Shown here piece by piece: positions 22,181-35,465 of a DNA stretch of 64,000 bases. The stretch spans positions 623,501 through 687,500 of the forward strand of contig WPIO01000039.1 in the NCBI GenBank assembly GCA_009760855.2, given 5' to 3'. The position numbers were made by a program, and so were the translations under genes. The DNA comes from Cristatella mucedo (Eukaryota > Bryozoa > Phylactolaemata > Cristatellidae). The notes beneath the pieces were generated by a model that was not told the origin of the DNA, searched no databases, and saw only the letters and a program-made list of their open reading frames with translations. How positions within the stretch are numbered: the first letter of the stretch is position 1; each line of letters begins with the position of its first letter.

Positions 22181-22759
22181 TAAACAACAAGCCAGTCTCC
22201 GCCCAGATGCCCATTGGCTTACGGCTGCCGTAGAGAAAAAGGGAATGCTAAATATTAGCCTGAAAAAGACAACCAAACATTCGGGACTCTTTTTTTCCGC
22301 TTCAGGCATATGCGGATTATTGCAGGTCGTATTATTCTGTTGTAGCCAAGGCCTAGTCCAAATTTTGTAGATAACTAGTGGAATAAAAGATGAGTAACCC
22401 AACAGTTTTTACGTCCATAATCGACCATCTTCTTTAATGCTCCCAAGCGAAAATACCGACCAGCGATTCCTACGTCGACTTAGCAGAACTTGTATCCCAA
22501 TTCTTGGTAGGAAAGATAGGACGGACTAAGAACTCCATCACCTCCTTGCCGGACTGCCTCCCAAAGAGGCCTTGCATTTCTCTCTCCCTCGTGCGTTTCT
22601 ATCTCACTTGAGCTCGTCTCGTCGTTTGATTTGTCTCGCTCGCCAAGAAGACCGATTGACCTCTTTATCCCGCCCCAACAGTTGTTCTTATGAGGTGCAT
22701 ATGCCTGCTAATGCCCACCATCAGAAATATCCCAATACGTCCCTGTAACCTGCTCTCAG

Positions 22760-23060
22760 CATACGTTGCCCCGGCGAACTTGTCTATTTGTTCCTGTATG
22801 CTTTGCTTGCTTACCTGTGCTTGACTCAGTGCATGTTGCTAAGCAGGTGCCCTAGTGACAGGTGGTCATGGGTGTCATCTTTCGTGCTTTTGAATGCTGG
22901 CTTAAGCATCATACAGGTGGTGCTTTTGCATGCTTGTCTGAGGATTATACTGTACTTTTCATCTAATATACTTTTTTCTTCTCTTGCAGGGAATTTTATA
23001 CATCTAGATAAAGATCTAGTTCTCTTCGGGTGCTATATAAAACTCTTTCTTCCATATGGC
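22760..23060 (+). mobile_element. LINE 3' UTR, plus orientation, decayed
   Basis: The tail GATCTAGTTCTCTTCGGGTG followed by CTATATAAAAC and an (ATT)n run at 23,066-23,080 matches the family tail. The preceding 250 bp resemble the family 3' UTR only loosely. Confidence 0.45.
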
Positions 23061-23139
23061 TCCAATTATTATTATTATAAGCCCATGAATGCATGCTGGC
23101 CGTCTATAGAGAAATAAAAATTGTAGATTTCTCTTGCAG

Positions 23140-23215
23140 CAAATGTAAAGCGCCTAGAAAAAGATTAAATTCTCTGAGGGCGCTTTATCAAGTACATTAT
23201 TATTATTATTATTAA
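23140..23215 (+). mobile_element. LINE/SINE 3' tail, plus orientation
   Basis: AAAGCGCCTAGAAAAAGATT then CTCTGAGGGCGCTTTATCAA and (ATT)n: a clean copy of the shared 3' tail only. Confidence 0.65.
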
Positions 23216-23733
23216 ATCTGACTCGTTGTTAGCTAGGTTTAATGCGGCCACGCTCACCGTCTGTAACTCAGTCGTGACTACGAAGGGTCCCACTGGAGAG
23301 CATTCCCTGAGCGCTGACCCGAAACCTGAGCTACACGCATAGCGTACGCATTAGCCATTGGGTACTTCATAAGGAAACCTACGTAGAGAAAGAGAAGATA
23401 AAGAGAAAGAGAACGGGATAGAGAAAGGGGGCGCGAAGCAGCTTGGTTCGGAGGACAAGGGGCCACACAAGGTAGCAAAGCAAGCTTCGTGCGTAGCACG
23501 AGTAGCAACGACGGAGCTGCTGCTGGCAGGCAATGAGAGTAGACAGTTGCTGCGGACGTATACAGCTGCGCAGGTGCTTCGTTTCGCAAGGATTGTGTAC
23601 GAGGGCGCCCTGTCTCGGACGGTGGAGAAAGGTTACAATCGCCGACAGTCTTTACTTTGAAGAATGATACCGCAAATGAATTGTCTAGAGCTCGATGATG
23701 TCTGTCGATTGACGCGATTGGGAAAGCAACGTA

Positions 23734-24365
23734 GTAATAATAATAATAATTATACATTTAATATAGCGCCCTCAGAGAACTCGATCTCTCTCTAGGCACT
23801 TTAAGTTTGCTCTAAAGGAAGCATAGTCGAATGGATAGTGGTAGCAGGCTCGATGACAACAAGAATAACATAGTTAGGCGTGACATGCACAGGGTCAGCA
23901 TGCAAATATGGTTACTGGCAACGTGCACAGTATCAACGCACATATATACGTAAAGAACGAATCGCATGGACCCATACATGCCGTGATAAATAGATGCGTT
24001 TTAGTTTCCTTTTAAAAGTGGTCAAGCCAAGAGATGTCGTGACGAAAGTCGAGAGTAGGTTCCAGACTTTGGGATCATACGAACAAAAGGCACGTACTCC
24101 AAAGAATTCGAGGTGTGTACGAGCTATAGGTAAACCATTGATTCCGAAAAGCGATTAGTACGATGCTTAGCCTAGTGGGGCAGTAGGTCTGATAGGTAGG
24201 CTGGAGCCAAAAAATTAAGGGACCTATAAGTGAGCGACAAAACCTTTCAGTCGATGCTTTGCTTGACTGGGAGCCAGTGCAGGTAGGCGAGAAGTGGTGT
24301 GATGTGGCAGCTGCGACAAGCCTAGCTGCAGAGTTGTACACCATCTTTAGGCGCCTGAGTGCACA
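23734..24365 (-). mobile_element. LINE 3' end with part of the reverse-transcriptase C-terminus
   Basis: (TAA)n at 23,734-23,750, family 3' UTR, then RT-protein residues on the minus strand including NSAARLVAAATSHHFSPTC. The pattern N-[AS]-A-A-R-L-[VI]...H-x-x-P is typical of L2/CR1-type ORF2 near its end. Frame breaks show it is dead. Confidence 0.72.
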
Positions 24366-26526
24366 GGCCGTAGACCAGCAAGCAGTAAGTCAGACCGTTT
24401 TATCCTCGGAAATTGTACACATTTTAATTCCCACGGCAATCGAAAGCGAATGTGGTAGCGGGGCTGACAATTCGACAATTGACTTCAAGACGCTTTCCTC
24501 GTAGAGGCCCGAGCCAGGCAGCCATTACCCTGCGGCTTCTATGCAGATGGTGCGGTTAAAATTAAGTAATATAACTTTTGCACCACCGCCACCGGTTCTG
24601 TTGCATCAGTTAATGAATAGCTGCTGCGTACCCTAAAGCGATGCTGCAGTGAAGAACCGCTATTTCTGTCAATTTGTGGTAGGCTCTCGCTATATAGTCA
24701 GATAGCTGGAGGATAGAAAGACAGTGAATAAGGCTTATACTAATCATTAGTCGATTAAGAATTCAGCGCATTCGCGGCATCACGGTCCCTTGGAACTAGT
24801 CACACTAGTTCGCTGGACTAGGGAGCTTTTTGGCTATTAACCAAAGTCTAGTTTCGTCAAACGAAAACCCACCCATACTTCGAAGCAGCGGTGGACTTCC
24901 GTCTATTTTACGATCGTGCTGCTTATGAAGGAGAATAGATTTAATGAAAGCAAGAATTTAAGCTAGTAAATTGATCTGGTCGAAAAAATGAATAAGCCAG
25001 TGAGTTTGATGACCTCACAATACTTGACGCGTGTTTTTGAACATTCGCCACCAGCACGGTTATCATCGTTACCCTTTTTGGGGTAAGTTACACCTGTTTC
25101 CTCCTCCATTCACATCTTTATGCTCCAATGTCGTGTCGCCGTCACCGACCTAAGCGTACAAACAAGCTAGCAGTGGTTGCTGCCCTCCTTTGTGGCCTGA
25201 AGTTTGTAACTGGTGTACAGTTGGTTCGCGGACATTTGCCACAACACCAGTGAGCCCGAAGTACTTATTAACTTCCCGCTGCCTGTTTCCAGCTCAATCC
25301 GCTTCAACGATTTCAGGGTATCGGAGTAGGATTGTCAGCAGCACAGCCCCGAGCACCAGAAGTCTAGTTATAGATAGGCGCTCGGCAAACCCGAACTTCT
25401 GGCTTCCGGCTGGCGCCGTCGGAATTCGTTCAATGTCTCAAACTCCGATAGGTGCGTCGCTAACTTGACGACGGATTAGATATTGTAGCGCAATAAGTAT
25501 TTATAAAAAATGTTCTTGTAATCGAAGTGCTCGTAAGATGGCAGCCTCTGACGGCTCTAGGGGCACTAATGTCCGTTTCCCAGTGGCCTCGAGCCGCAGC
25601 ACAGCCCCGCGATTACGATCCGTGAGCTTTGCAGCAGAACCTACACAATGAACTGTGAGCTTGGCCGCTGAATTTGCACATGAGCCGCTTATGAAATAGC
25701 CTCGACAAGACGAGGCTTATGAGCCGCACGATTTATGATTATGTACGAACGAGATAATTGTACGACTTGACTTGGCCATTGTATACGGCACGGACCTGGC
25801 CGCAGACGCCCCATTGGAGTACAAATGTCCTGCCTGTGGGTGAGTCCTAGGGCTGAGCGTACGCTGCTGTAAGCTTGTGTACGAGTCTGTTTGAAGTTGC
25901 CTGGCTTATCCGCCGAAATATACCGGCTGCGGTTTGTGCTGCTCTAATGTGGCGTTGCTGTTAGCGCTGAGTGCACGATATCGAGAGCTAGGTCGTTGCA
26001 GGTTGAGTTTTGCGAGCCTCGGGTCTCGTTGTGCGGCCACCTGAACTAGTGAGGGTCGCGCGGTCGTAACACCGCGAAGAGCGGCGCATGGCACTCCAAC
26101 TAATCCGCTGCAACTCGAGAAGGGGGGGGCTCGAGCGTACGCGGACAGGCAAGTGCGTAGGAATTGGTACTGTAACGCGGCGCAAGGATTTCCGAAGAAA
26201 GCGGCACGAATGGGAAGCGATGAGGAATGCGAGCTCACACGCTGTGCGGTGCAGGGCTCACGCGTACACCATAACGACGAATGGGAGCCAAGCCGACGCC
26301 GCACGCGACGCCCGCCGGCCGTCCCTCCCCGTACGGATTCCCAACATTGTCTAACAGGTAGCTTTCGCAGTGATAATAAAAATTTAAAATTTAAATTATG
26401 AAGCACATAGTGCCTGCCGTGCAGTATCGACGAGGATACCAACAACTGCATTCTGCAGGTAACATCTGATGATAAGCTGCGCTTTAATCGCAGGCCTCAG
26501 CTACTTCCGGTGAGACTCCGTCGACA
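24366..26526. other. spacer upstream of akirin
   Basis: No recognised gene. The last ~600 bases are GC-richer and probably contain the akirin promoter and 5' UTR; no core promoter motif could be assigned with confidence. Confidence 0.4.
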
Positions 26527-29500
26527 ATGGCTTGCGCTACTCTGAGTTTGAAGAGAAGTCTGGATTTTGATCCGTTGAGTCCGTCGTCTCAGAAGAGGCG
26601 GAGATGCATGCCAGTAACTGTTCCGCCTACGACTCCTCCGACGAAGCAACCATTGCCATTTGCGGAGCTGTCGCCCAAGTATTCATCGGGTGAGTCTTTG
26701 GCTGCCTACGTACCTCGGGCAATCACGACCTTCGTGTTCTTTTTAGCATTATACTTAAGTGTGTCATTCATAATTTACTCGATTGAATTGAATCAGGATG
26801 TTTGAATATTTAGATATCGGCATTGATTTTGACTTGCTGCGTTTTAGGTAATACACGGGTGCCGATACCCCCACCACCCCTGTAAAGCCCGCAGCACGCG
26901 ACCCGACCTCGTCAGTCGAGTCGCGGGAATTCTGCGCATACAGAATTTTTTTATGCAGCCTTTACATAGCCTTTTCTAGTAGGTCACGCAGGGATAAAAG
27001 GCGTCGCGTCTAGCGTGTAAGTACTTGGGACCCATTAACTTCACCTTCTCTCGGCGGACCTCTCTCAAGCCAGCTGCACGTCGAACCGGCCGTTGCTAGC
27101 GGCGGTGCAGCATATTGCGTTTTGGCAGATGAATCCCAGAGTGGCGCGGCACTCTCCTTTCGACTCGCCTAGGGCGACGCTCGTGCGACGCCCGGCCGTT
27201 GTTTGCTCGCCAGAAAAAAACGCCGCCGCTATTATGGGTCTCGCTGACCCTGCCATTTACTTGGCTCTCTTTTGGTTGACTGCCAGACCACGAGCTAGCT
27301 GTTGTCTAGAGAAGTAGCAGCCTGATAGGTAACGTCATTTCGGCGGGGGGGGGGGGGGCGAGGGGAAGATTTTCGTAACTATTTGACCGCCCTGTTGCTT
27401 AACATATTTTAATATCGTCAGCTGACCCGAGCCATCCGTTGACCCTCTCGCGGGTATCTGTCGCGTCACTACACTTTTTGTTGCTCGAGCGGTTGGTTTT
27501 TCTCCGGCGGACGGTATTTCGTATAATTCCAGGCTACGGTAATCGTCGGTTGCATACCGTAAAAGATCATATCCGACGAGCGCAGTATCTTAGGTGCTGT
27601 TGATATTGGTGGAAGCTGTTATTTGTGGAAACTGCTGCGTACAGGCGCATTTCGGCTCTGTCTGTCGAGTGCTTGGCCAGGACACTTCGTAGGCCGCCTG
27701 TTTTGGCAGACAGAGACGGAGAGCGGCAGAGAGAAAGAGAGACACAAAGAGACAGAGACGTGGACTTGTTCGGTCTCCTATTTCGGGCTTTCACTTATAG
27801 TGGGCGAGATAGAGCAAGCTTTGCTATGCGCTCGTTGTCGGTTTTTGTTGCTCATGTCTGGTGCCAAACCGGCCAGGTAAAGGTGCAGTGAATATGTGCA
27901 CGTTTGATTGTGTGACTTGTATTGGCGAGCCCACTTAATTGGAGCCTGGATGTATTTTATATTCGCACTCCTTTCCCCCGTTTGTGGGACGGGTTCTCCT
28001 GTTGTTTGTGGCCGCATGGCCTCGGGAGCTATACCACTCACGTGGACTCGTTAGGAAACAGTTGCTAAGGTACTTTGTTGTGACCTACATGTTTGATGCT
28101 GCCGCCCTCAGCATGCAATTGCTTGCTCCCGAGGCCACGATTTAAATATTGTTTTATGACGTTTAGACATTTGAGAGCAGTTTTTGAGAACCGTACCTTG
28201 GGAGTTGCAGCTGCATCGATTGCGCAGCTGCGTTAGGACAAAGCATCTTCCTAGTAGCCACTCACCTCCGTTAGTGAGCAACCGAGGCGTTCCGGGCTTC
28301 TTTCTTTTGTAGACCAGTTTACCTCGTTCACGTCGAGTTCCATATCTTGTGCAGCTAGTGCCTGTCGGCCCCGTTGCGGTGCAGTCTCTTATGAAATGTT
28401 TTCGAGAGCCACTACAAAGTCTTACTATGTTTTTTCACGGGTCACCTGCATTCTGTTCCAGCTAGTAATTTTTGTGTACTGTAGTTGATGCCTTTCTACC
28501 TCATTTCTTACACATCTCAAGTAGTAAGCAAAAAATTCAGCTCTTGAGTTGGAGAGTAGTTAAAAAAAGTAAATGGCAAAGGACAAGCCAACCAATACAG
28601 CAATGAAATAGGTGCGTGTGCTAGTAGCTAGAGCAAGAGGTCGGCAATTCGGCTGCACAATTATGGATGTGAGTGTCTGGGACCTGCTGGGTACAAGCAT
28701 CGTATACTTTCATTCTTTATGCAGAAGAGCTAACTTATTGTGTTGAGAAGACCCGGTGGCAGAGGAGACTAGTGAGGAGACTAGCGAAGGCCAAGATGGA
28801 GGGTGCTGATGCTGCTGCCAAAATAAGTCCTGATGGGCATAGCCCTCGATGAACATTCTCGGCAAACGTAAACCTGGTGTTTCTTAAGTCTATTATTTTA
28901 TTGGGAGATCTGACTGAAAGCCTAACCGCTATGCGTCATCAAGGAATGGATTTATGCACAACTGCCAAGCTGGTTTGGTCCAGCGGTTAAGGTGCTTGCT
29001 CCGACCAGGTCTGGCTGAGGTCGTGGGCTCGAGCCCCGAGGCATATGTGAAGCACCTGAATAGAGATTAAGTTCTCCTAGGGCGCTATACAAATGAACTA
29101 TATTTATTTTATTTATAACCTTACATTTAGCATATAAATAGAAGCGGTTTCAAGGCTTGTTTTATAATGAGCTAGACATAACTTGGCCGGACATTGATTC
29201 AGTGTGGCAATGGTCGATGGCTCTCCCAGGCTCCATAATAATGGTCATAAGACCCTGTATAGAGTTCAAAGTGAAGTAACTTGCATTCTAGATATTTCTA
29301 GATACTTACTTTTAGCTGGAAATGAGGCATTTTAATTTGCTGGAATTGCCGAGAAACCAATTTACCATTAGGCTGTCAATTAAGCCTGACTGTGGCAATA
29401 CTGGAACTCCCAGTGCTTACTTGAATTTGTAGTTGCATAGGCAGTACAAAGCCAACTTCTTGAGAGTACAGTAGCGTCAATCGCTTATATTGGAGTAATC

Positions 29501-32500
29501 TGGAGCCGGAAAATGTATTGACTATAATTGGCGCTGGCTTCTCTGTGACAAGTGTCAGCATTGCTGTCGGATCAAAGATTTGCTTCAGTTAAATTCTTTT
29601 TTGTGCCTAACAGAGCAGATTGCTGCCAACTTGTCAGCAGAGATTAAGAGGCTGCATCACAGAAAGCAGCTTCAGTATCCAGGGTCTTCACCATCAGCTA
29701 CAACACAGTGTGCTGCAGCTCAGCCGTCTTCATCAGCCCTAGCTGTCAGCAGTGCAGAACCTGCTGCTGCTGCGGTTCTTGTCGGAAGTTGCAACAGCCC
29801 TGCAGTCTTGAATACATTGTCGCCGATTCGGAAAGATGTTCCACTGTTTACTTTCAGGTATTTAGTAGCTGTAGTAGTGGTCAACTTGTAGCAGCATGCC
29901 GGACCATCGTGGTTGGCCGACTCGTGGTGTTCTACTGAGCTGTGCAGTTTGCCGCTTTCTTAACCAGTGAGTCCTGCTGTTAGGTTATTCTTTTTTCGAA
30001 TGCTTGTGTTTCAACAAGTATGCGACCATATCAAGTGGATATACGGTATGTAGATGTTGCCCAATGTTTCTACTGTTCTGTCGCTTTTTCTGTGCATGCC
30101 ATTCTTCTTGAGACTGCTGCACCCATTATAGTGTCACTGGACTGCCCGCGGTCTGACATAAAAGCCGTCTTTTATGAAGGCAACGAGATCCTGTTCTTGA
30201 ACGCTTGGTTGACTATACCGTACACCCACAGGGACCGTCCACCATGAAATCCTTACCTTAAATATAGCTTTCAATGGAGCATCGGGTGAAGTTCTTCATA
30301 CTCTGGTGGTTGAGGGGGCACCTAATGTCTCGAGGTCATGCATGGTAATCATTGCTGCAAAACCAAGTTGTCCTAGCAGTACACGTTTGGCAAGATACTG
30401 GCATATCATCTCAAAATAAAGGCGTCAGTTGTGGCTGATGTTTTGGAATTGGAACTACTATGGGCCCGTGATTAGTGTAAACAGAGGACCAGAAAGTAGT
30501 CGAGGCTGTATGCTCCACCTTGTGGGACGACGATACATTGCAGCTCAGGGATCCTATTCCAAGGTCAGCCACTTTGGGACTGTTTTGTCCAGATTTGACC
30601 CAAAACCCTTAAGTGAACATTGTCAAGGAAATTAGAGATCTTTCTACATAAGTCATGTAGTAGTGAGTAGTGCTAGGTTTTGATGTTGGTGCCACTTACC
30701 TTTGCGTAGAAGCAGTACTCATGTATCACCTTTGGTTTGCACGTTCTGGGTATGTCAGTGTTTTGGAGGCTGTGCAGACACTTTTAATTACTTTAAAAAG
30801 ATCTGTTGGTTTTTTGTGAGTAAACACAAAATTAACCTTGACATGCACTGCTATTTAATCTGGTGTCTTCCTGTATCAGAGATGGTGCGAAATGGCCGAA
30901 CCCTTGATGCACCAAAACATAGCATGCTCGAAAGTGTTTCAGCATACATAGTAAATCTATGTTAAGATGAGGTTTTAGAAGGCTGATATCATAAGAACAT
31001 ACAGTCATGCAGAAAGTGTTCATTTTTAGCTTTTATGCTTCATATAATCAGCAAAAAGATTGTAGCCTACTAGATGAGAAGTGGCAATGCTCAAGAGCCT
31101 ATTAGCAATAAAATCAGAAGCAGCACTAGATGCTATTAAGTCAGTAGCAGTGTCAGCGCAGCCTCCGAGGCACTGCCATGTCCAAAGCATGCAAACCAGA
31201 AGATAAATTTGAGATTGTAATTCTTTAAACCTGGTAGTTGCCTCAACCTGCAGAGGACTGCTTGTTTCTTACCCCATTACACTAGTGTGCAGTGATACGA
31301 CATTCAGTAACCTAAAAGATCCCGATGTTCTTGTTGCTGTCTCGTTCATGTTTTTTTTTTTTTAGTTAATTGGCTGTCCCATTTTTCATTTTTTTTCTTA
31401 GCTTCGGAAGACGTGACCGATTGCCGGTTTAAATTGGTTCTGATTTCAGAATGTGTTCTGCACGGCTATTTCCTCGTTTAAGTTTGTGCTATGTTTAGTA
31501 TTGTGAAAACTGTTAAAATATCGATTCAGGGATCTCGGCACGAGTTTTATAGACATAGTGTAATAAGTTCACACCGTGCCACCAGGATCTGGTCAGTGTA
31601 GTAATGGCCTGCGAACGTGTTGGGAGTTCGTTGGCACAGATCAGTGATGTCGCTGGTCTGTTGTAAGCTGCTGGTGTGGTTCGGTTGGTAGAGCTCTGCA
31701 ATGAGGTGACCTTGTTGCTACCTCTATTCGTTGCAACCCTTGTTAGGCATAGCTAGATCTTGCTGAACCATTAGTCGCAGTCTGGGACTTGTTTGTTAAA
31801 TAATTTCAACTACTGCTGTCTCATATATAACTTGCTGGCATGTAAGTTTTTCATTAAGATATATCTATTGCAATAATAATAATAATAATAATAATAATAA
31901 GACATCTGTGTGACACAACCAGAGAACTAAATCTCCCTATGCACTTAAAAAGTGTTATATGGGAAGCATGTTAATAAAGTTATTGATGACATGCACGTCA
32001 GCATGCGCAAGCACATGAAGAACAATTCGCATGGGTTGATGAATAGGTGAGTTTTAGCTTCCTTTTAAATGCTATGAAGTCATGGGGTGTCGAGGCGTGA
32101 GTCGAAAAGAGTTCCAGGGTTTGGAAGCATGCACACATAAGGCACGGTCTCCAAAGGATTCGATGTTGGTTTGAGGCACAGCTAGACGATTTTAGTTAAA
32201 AGAGCGAGTGGTACAATGCCTGACATTATTAGGACGTTGTTAAGATAGGTAGGCTGGAGTGAGAGAATGGAACAACCTAAAAAAATGAGAACATGTTGAA
32301 AGTCGATATGCTGCTTGATAAGTGGCCAATGCAGGTCGGTGAGATGTTTTGGAAGTTTTGAAGTATGGCATCTTCGACGTTTATGACTTGACAAGCTTAG
32401 CTGCTGAGTTTTGTGCTAACTATTAGCGAGTTAATGCTCAAGCTGGAAAAATCACTAGCATTAAGTTGCAAAAGTCTAGACGGGTAGCCCTAGCTGAAAG

Positions 32501-33827
32501 TAGGCAGACTTGACAGTGTAGCTGGTATGGTCATCTAGTGAAATGTCACGTCGGAAAAGGACACTAATTTCGTGCAGATGGTGCCGGAGATATGCTGGCA
32601 GAGCCCATTTTAATGAATGATAACACTTAGTCTACTCAGTTAGTAAGCTGGTTTTATCGTCCTCCAAGTTATGAAAGTTTGTTGCATTGAAACGAGATTT
32701 TGATTATCTGTACATCGTAGATTCCTGTCACGCTTGCAAGTCTGTAAGGTAGTTTACATGGTTTTCTCGTGTTTTTCCTTTGTGGAAGGTTAAACCGTGG
32801 CTAGGCCCGTTGCTTCTGTGCAATAGTGTATACCTAATGTTGCTCCGTTGCTCTGTTTCAGGCAAGTTGCTTTAATTTGTGAGCGTATGGTGAAGGAGCG
32901 TGAAGAGCAGCTCAGGGAAATGTACGATAAAGTTCTTACAACCAAAATGGCAGAGCAGTATGAGGCATTCTTGAAGTTCAATCACGATCAGATACGAAAA
33001 GGCTTCAACGGATCGGAGGCCAGTTGTAAGTAATTCTATTTACCGTTGTCGCGACCTCATCTGCCGATCGCGCTTTGTGTACGGCATGCAGTGGTTTTTG
33101 CAATCAAGTCCAGTTATTGTAAATATTTACAAAAAAGCTCGTTTACCGAATACAGACCACAAAAATGAGAAGGTTGCTGACTTGTGACTGCCTGGCACGA
33201 CGTTGGATTTTTTATCATGATATATATATGTAATTCGTTGCTATTTGTATAGCACCCTATGAGAATTCGTTCTCTATTCACGACCCCTGCTATCAAATAC
33301 ATTCACCTTGACCTTAGTCGGGCGAGCACCTTAACCACTGGGCCAAACCAGCATGGCAATGCCTTTTTCATACCACCTGGACGGATGGTTTCATGTTTTT
33401 GTGTTCTGAATAAGCAGGTCCCCCGTTTTTTCTCTTCCTCCCCAAATCTAGAATTTATCCCCAAGAGGTAATTATCATAGACATAACATTCATATCAAAA
33501 CTTGGATTGTATTTTTTCAAAGTTTCTTCAAATGATTTAAAAAAGAGATTTTGTTTATAAAAATGTAGCCCAATCTTATTATTCACTGTTAAGTTCTCCA
33601 GAATCATAGCCCTTACATTATAGGCACTTGCAAGCCCCTGGACAATCATAAATAACTCTTCAGCAAACTGTAATTTAGTCTGATTGTCCAACCACTGGTG
33701 CTGCAAGCACCATTGTTCATTGTTTGAAATCTTCAGGACTGCTACCTGTCTGATACTATATATGAGTACTGCTTGGTTACGTGTGATTAATCAATATTGA
33801 TCGTGTTGAATTGCAGATGTCTCATAA
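26527..33827 (+). CDS. akirin: akirin (subolesin-type) nuclear cofactor, complete, four exons
   Basis: Exons 26,527-26,689, 29,614-29,857, 32,862-33,025 and 33,817-33,827 join in frame to 193 codons plus stop, a normal akirin length. Exon 1 starts [17 protein letters not shown] and has the nuclear signal KRRRCMP. Exon 2 has [20 protein letters not shown] and ends in PLFTFR. Exon 3 has [19 protein letters not shown] and [15 protein letters not shown]. The tiny last exon supplies the conserved end SYVS and the stop. Donors (GTGAGT, GTATTT, GTAAGT) and AG acceptors fit all phases. Akirins bridge transcription factors and chromatin remodellers in immune and developmental gene expression. The Ala/Ser-rich middle (residues about 90-125) is variable in the family. 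Introns hold SINE and LINE insertions and one opposite-strand ORF. Confidence 0.95.
28969..29115 (+). mobile_element. tRNA-derived SINE, family A (best copy)
   Basis: Begins GCTGGTTTGGTCCAGCGGTT (A-box-like). The B-box-like GGTCGTGGGCTCGAGCCCC lies about 40 bases further on, and the body ends in GATTAAGTTCTCCTAGGGCG followed by CTATACAAATGAA. The tail matches the LINE family of this window. It lies in akirin intron 1. Confidence 0.85.
31873..32410 (-). mobile_element. LINE 3' end in akirin intron 2
   Basis: (TAA)n at 31,873-31,900 and the family 3' UTR. On the minus strand the RT end reads [13 protein letters not shown], compared with L-H-W-L-P-x-x-x-R-I-x-F-K of L2/CR1 proteins. Decayed frames. 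Confidence 0.72.
33222..33352 (-). mobile_element. SINE family A, minus orientation, in akirin intron 3
   Basis: Minus strand begins GCTGGTTTGGCCCAGTGGTT and ends with the GGGTGCTATACAAATAG-type tail. The B-box region is partly lost. Confidence 0.7.
33455..33745 (-). CDS. unrecognised exon-like ORF nested in akirin intron 3, opposite strand
   Basis: Open for 97 codons on the minus strand, beginning right after a good acceptor (TATCAGACAG, AG at 33,746-33,747) and ending at a stop near 33,455. Residues look like a folded protein: [40 protein letters not shown]. It is AT-richer than akirin exons. No family recognised. It could be the last exon of an opposite-strand gene, a captured fragment, or an old transposon piece. 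Confidence 0.4.
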   Translation of the reverse strand, partial: VAVLKISNNEQWCLQHQWLDNQTKLQFAEELFMIVQGLASAYNVRAMILENLTVNNKIGLHFYKQNLFFKSFEETLKKYNPSFDMNVMSMIITSWG

Positions 33828-35008
33828 AGTAACAACATTTGGAAGTTGAAACGACCTAATGAAGCCTTGGTGTATGGATTTAATCTAAAGTACTTCTAAT
33901 GCAAGGTACTTGTTGTATGTGCATAAGTTATTCAAGCTCCAATGTAAATATACATGATATTGGGAAGCAAAAGTTATGTTTGCTTTCCCGTGCTCTTTAC
34001 TCGGTAGTGCTGTTAATAAATGCATGGGCTGTTACCCATTAGTCAAGATAAGGTGCATCTAACCGGGCTTGACGTGATGCTCTGGAAGCCTTATCCTCTT
34101 TACCTGGCTGCTGCTTGGTGCAGTGCTGGCCGACGACCGCTCTGTGTGTCTTCTGCCTTGCGCCTTGTTTTGATGCATTTGCTCTGTGTATAGCTGACCT
34201 TTTTACTTTGGTTATGGCTGCATGTGCGGGATGTTAAACGAGCCGGTTAAGCTTGAAAGGGTTGCTCTTGTCGGCCAAACTTATAGCCAACTGCATGGTT
34301 GACAGTCTCAATAGAAATAAATGCTTTTGGCTGAATAAAATCGAGGTCTTATCTTTTGCATTCCTGGTTGTGCCCACTGAGATTTAAGTGGTTGCTCCAA
34401 ATGGTAACCTACTCAGGTCTTGCAAGTGAGCATGCACATAATTCAAATAGGTATGCATCGCTTGGCATTTCGACCAGACTTCACTAACTCACTACTTGTA
34501 GGCCTTCCTGTGAGGCCTTCGTGTGTGTGCACACCTTACATTTTGTTCTAGGTCAAGCTAGGCCACCAGGCTTATCTGGCATAAATGTTGTGACATTACA
34601 TAAATGTTGCCACATTACATCACTGCTCAGCAGTCAGCACTAGCTGCCTTCCAAGCCAGCCTGTCGACTTCCAAGCCAGCCTGTCACTCAGCTTAAGGTC
34701 CCTTCATTACTTGATCCAGCCTTAATATTCAGTTTCACTTCAGGCCTCGTTGCTTCATCGGCTGTTTTGGCTCGGGTCGATTATTTGGGCCCCTAAATAT
34801 CCCTCGGAGACCGTGCCGTCAGTCACATGTTGCCAAGCTTGGAAGTCACTGCCGACTGACCGTGTGTAATCTAATTTGACGATATTCCAAAGAAAGCCTA
34901 AAGTTTACCTGTTTACACATATACAGCCTTTGCTGTCCAAGTGAACTTGTCATTTTATTTGTTTATGTGTTTGTAAACTCGCCAGGTCGGGACTAAGGGC
35001 AGCATCGA
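33828..35008. other. akirin 3' UTR and spacer
   Basis: AATAAA occurs at 34,015 and GAATAAAATC near 34,334, possible akirin polyadenylation signals. A decayed LINE-like end with GGAGACCGTGCCGTCAGTCA sits near 34,786. Short local duplications occur at 34,580-34,690. Confidence 0.4.
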
Positions 35009-35134
35009 GCTGGATTGGTCCAGCGGTTAAGACGCTCGCCCCGGCCAAGGTCTGGCTGAGGTCGTGGGCTCGAGCCCCGAGGCATATGTAAAGCGTTTGA
35101 ATAGAGATTAAGCTCTTGGGGTGCTATACAAATG

Positions 35135-35168
<34 letters not shown>
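35009..35168 (+). mobile_element. SINE family A with (AT)n tail
   Basis: GCTGGATTGGTCCAGCGGTT head, GTCGTGGGCTCGAGCCCCGA B-box region, tail GGGGTGCTATACAAATGAAT followed by about 30 bp of AT repeat. Confidence 0.82.
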
Positions 35169-35171
<3 letters not shown>

Positions 35172-35399
35172 CCGGCTTTTGTATAGCACACTACTGGATA
35201 GATATAGTGAATATGCCTTATTACCTGCCGGCCTTGTTTGCCTGTGCAGGATAGCATGAGTTCAACTAACTGGGGTTCTAGTTATCAGCGACCACGAGTC
35301 TTTTGTAGGCATGCTTATCTTAGTATGATAATTGTGCTCTTTTATATGTTCTCCAAGGACCTTGCTATTCATCAACTACTGGTTATTGCTTCTCTTTCA

Positions 35400-35465
35400 T
35401 GAAAGTCGTAAAGCACTTAAATATAAATTTCTCTTAGTGTGGTATACCAATACTTATTATTATTA
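35400..35465 (+). mobile_element. LINE/SINE 3' tail
   Basis: GTAAAGCACTTAAATATAAA then TTTCTCTTAGTGTGGTATAC and ATTATTATTATT: a diverged copy of the shared tail. Confidence 0.45.

Noticed and set aside
28969-29040. A functional tRNA gene
   Set aside because: Box-like motifs are present but there is no full cloverleaf, and the same head recurs with a LINE-type tail in many copies; these are SINEs.
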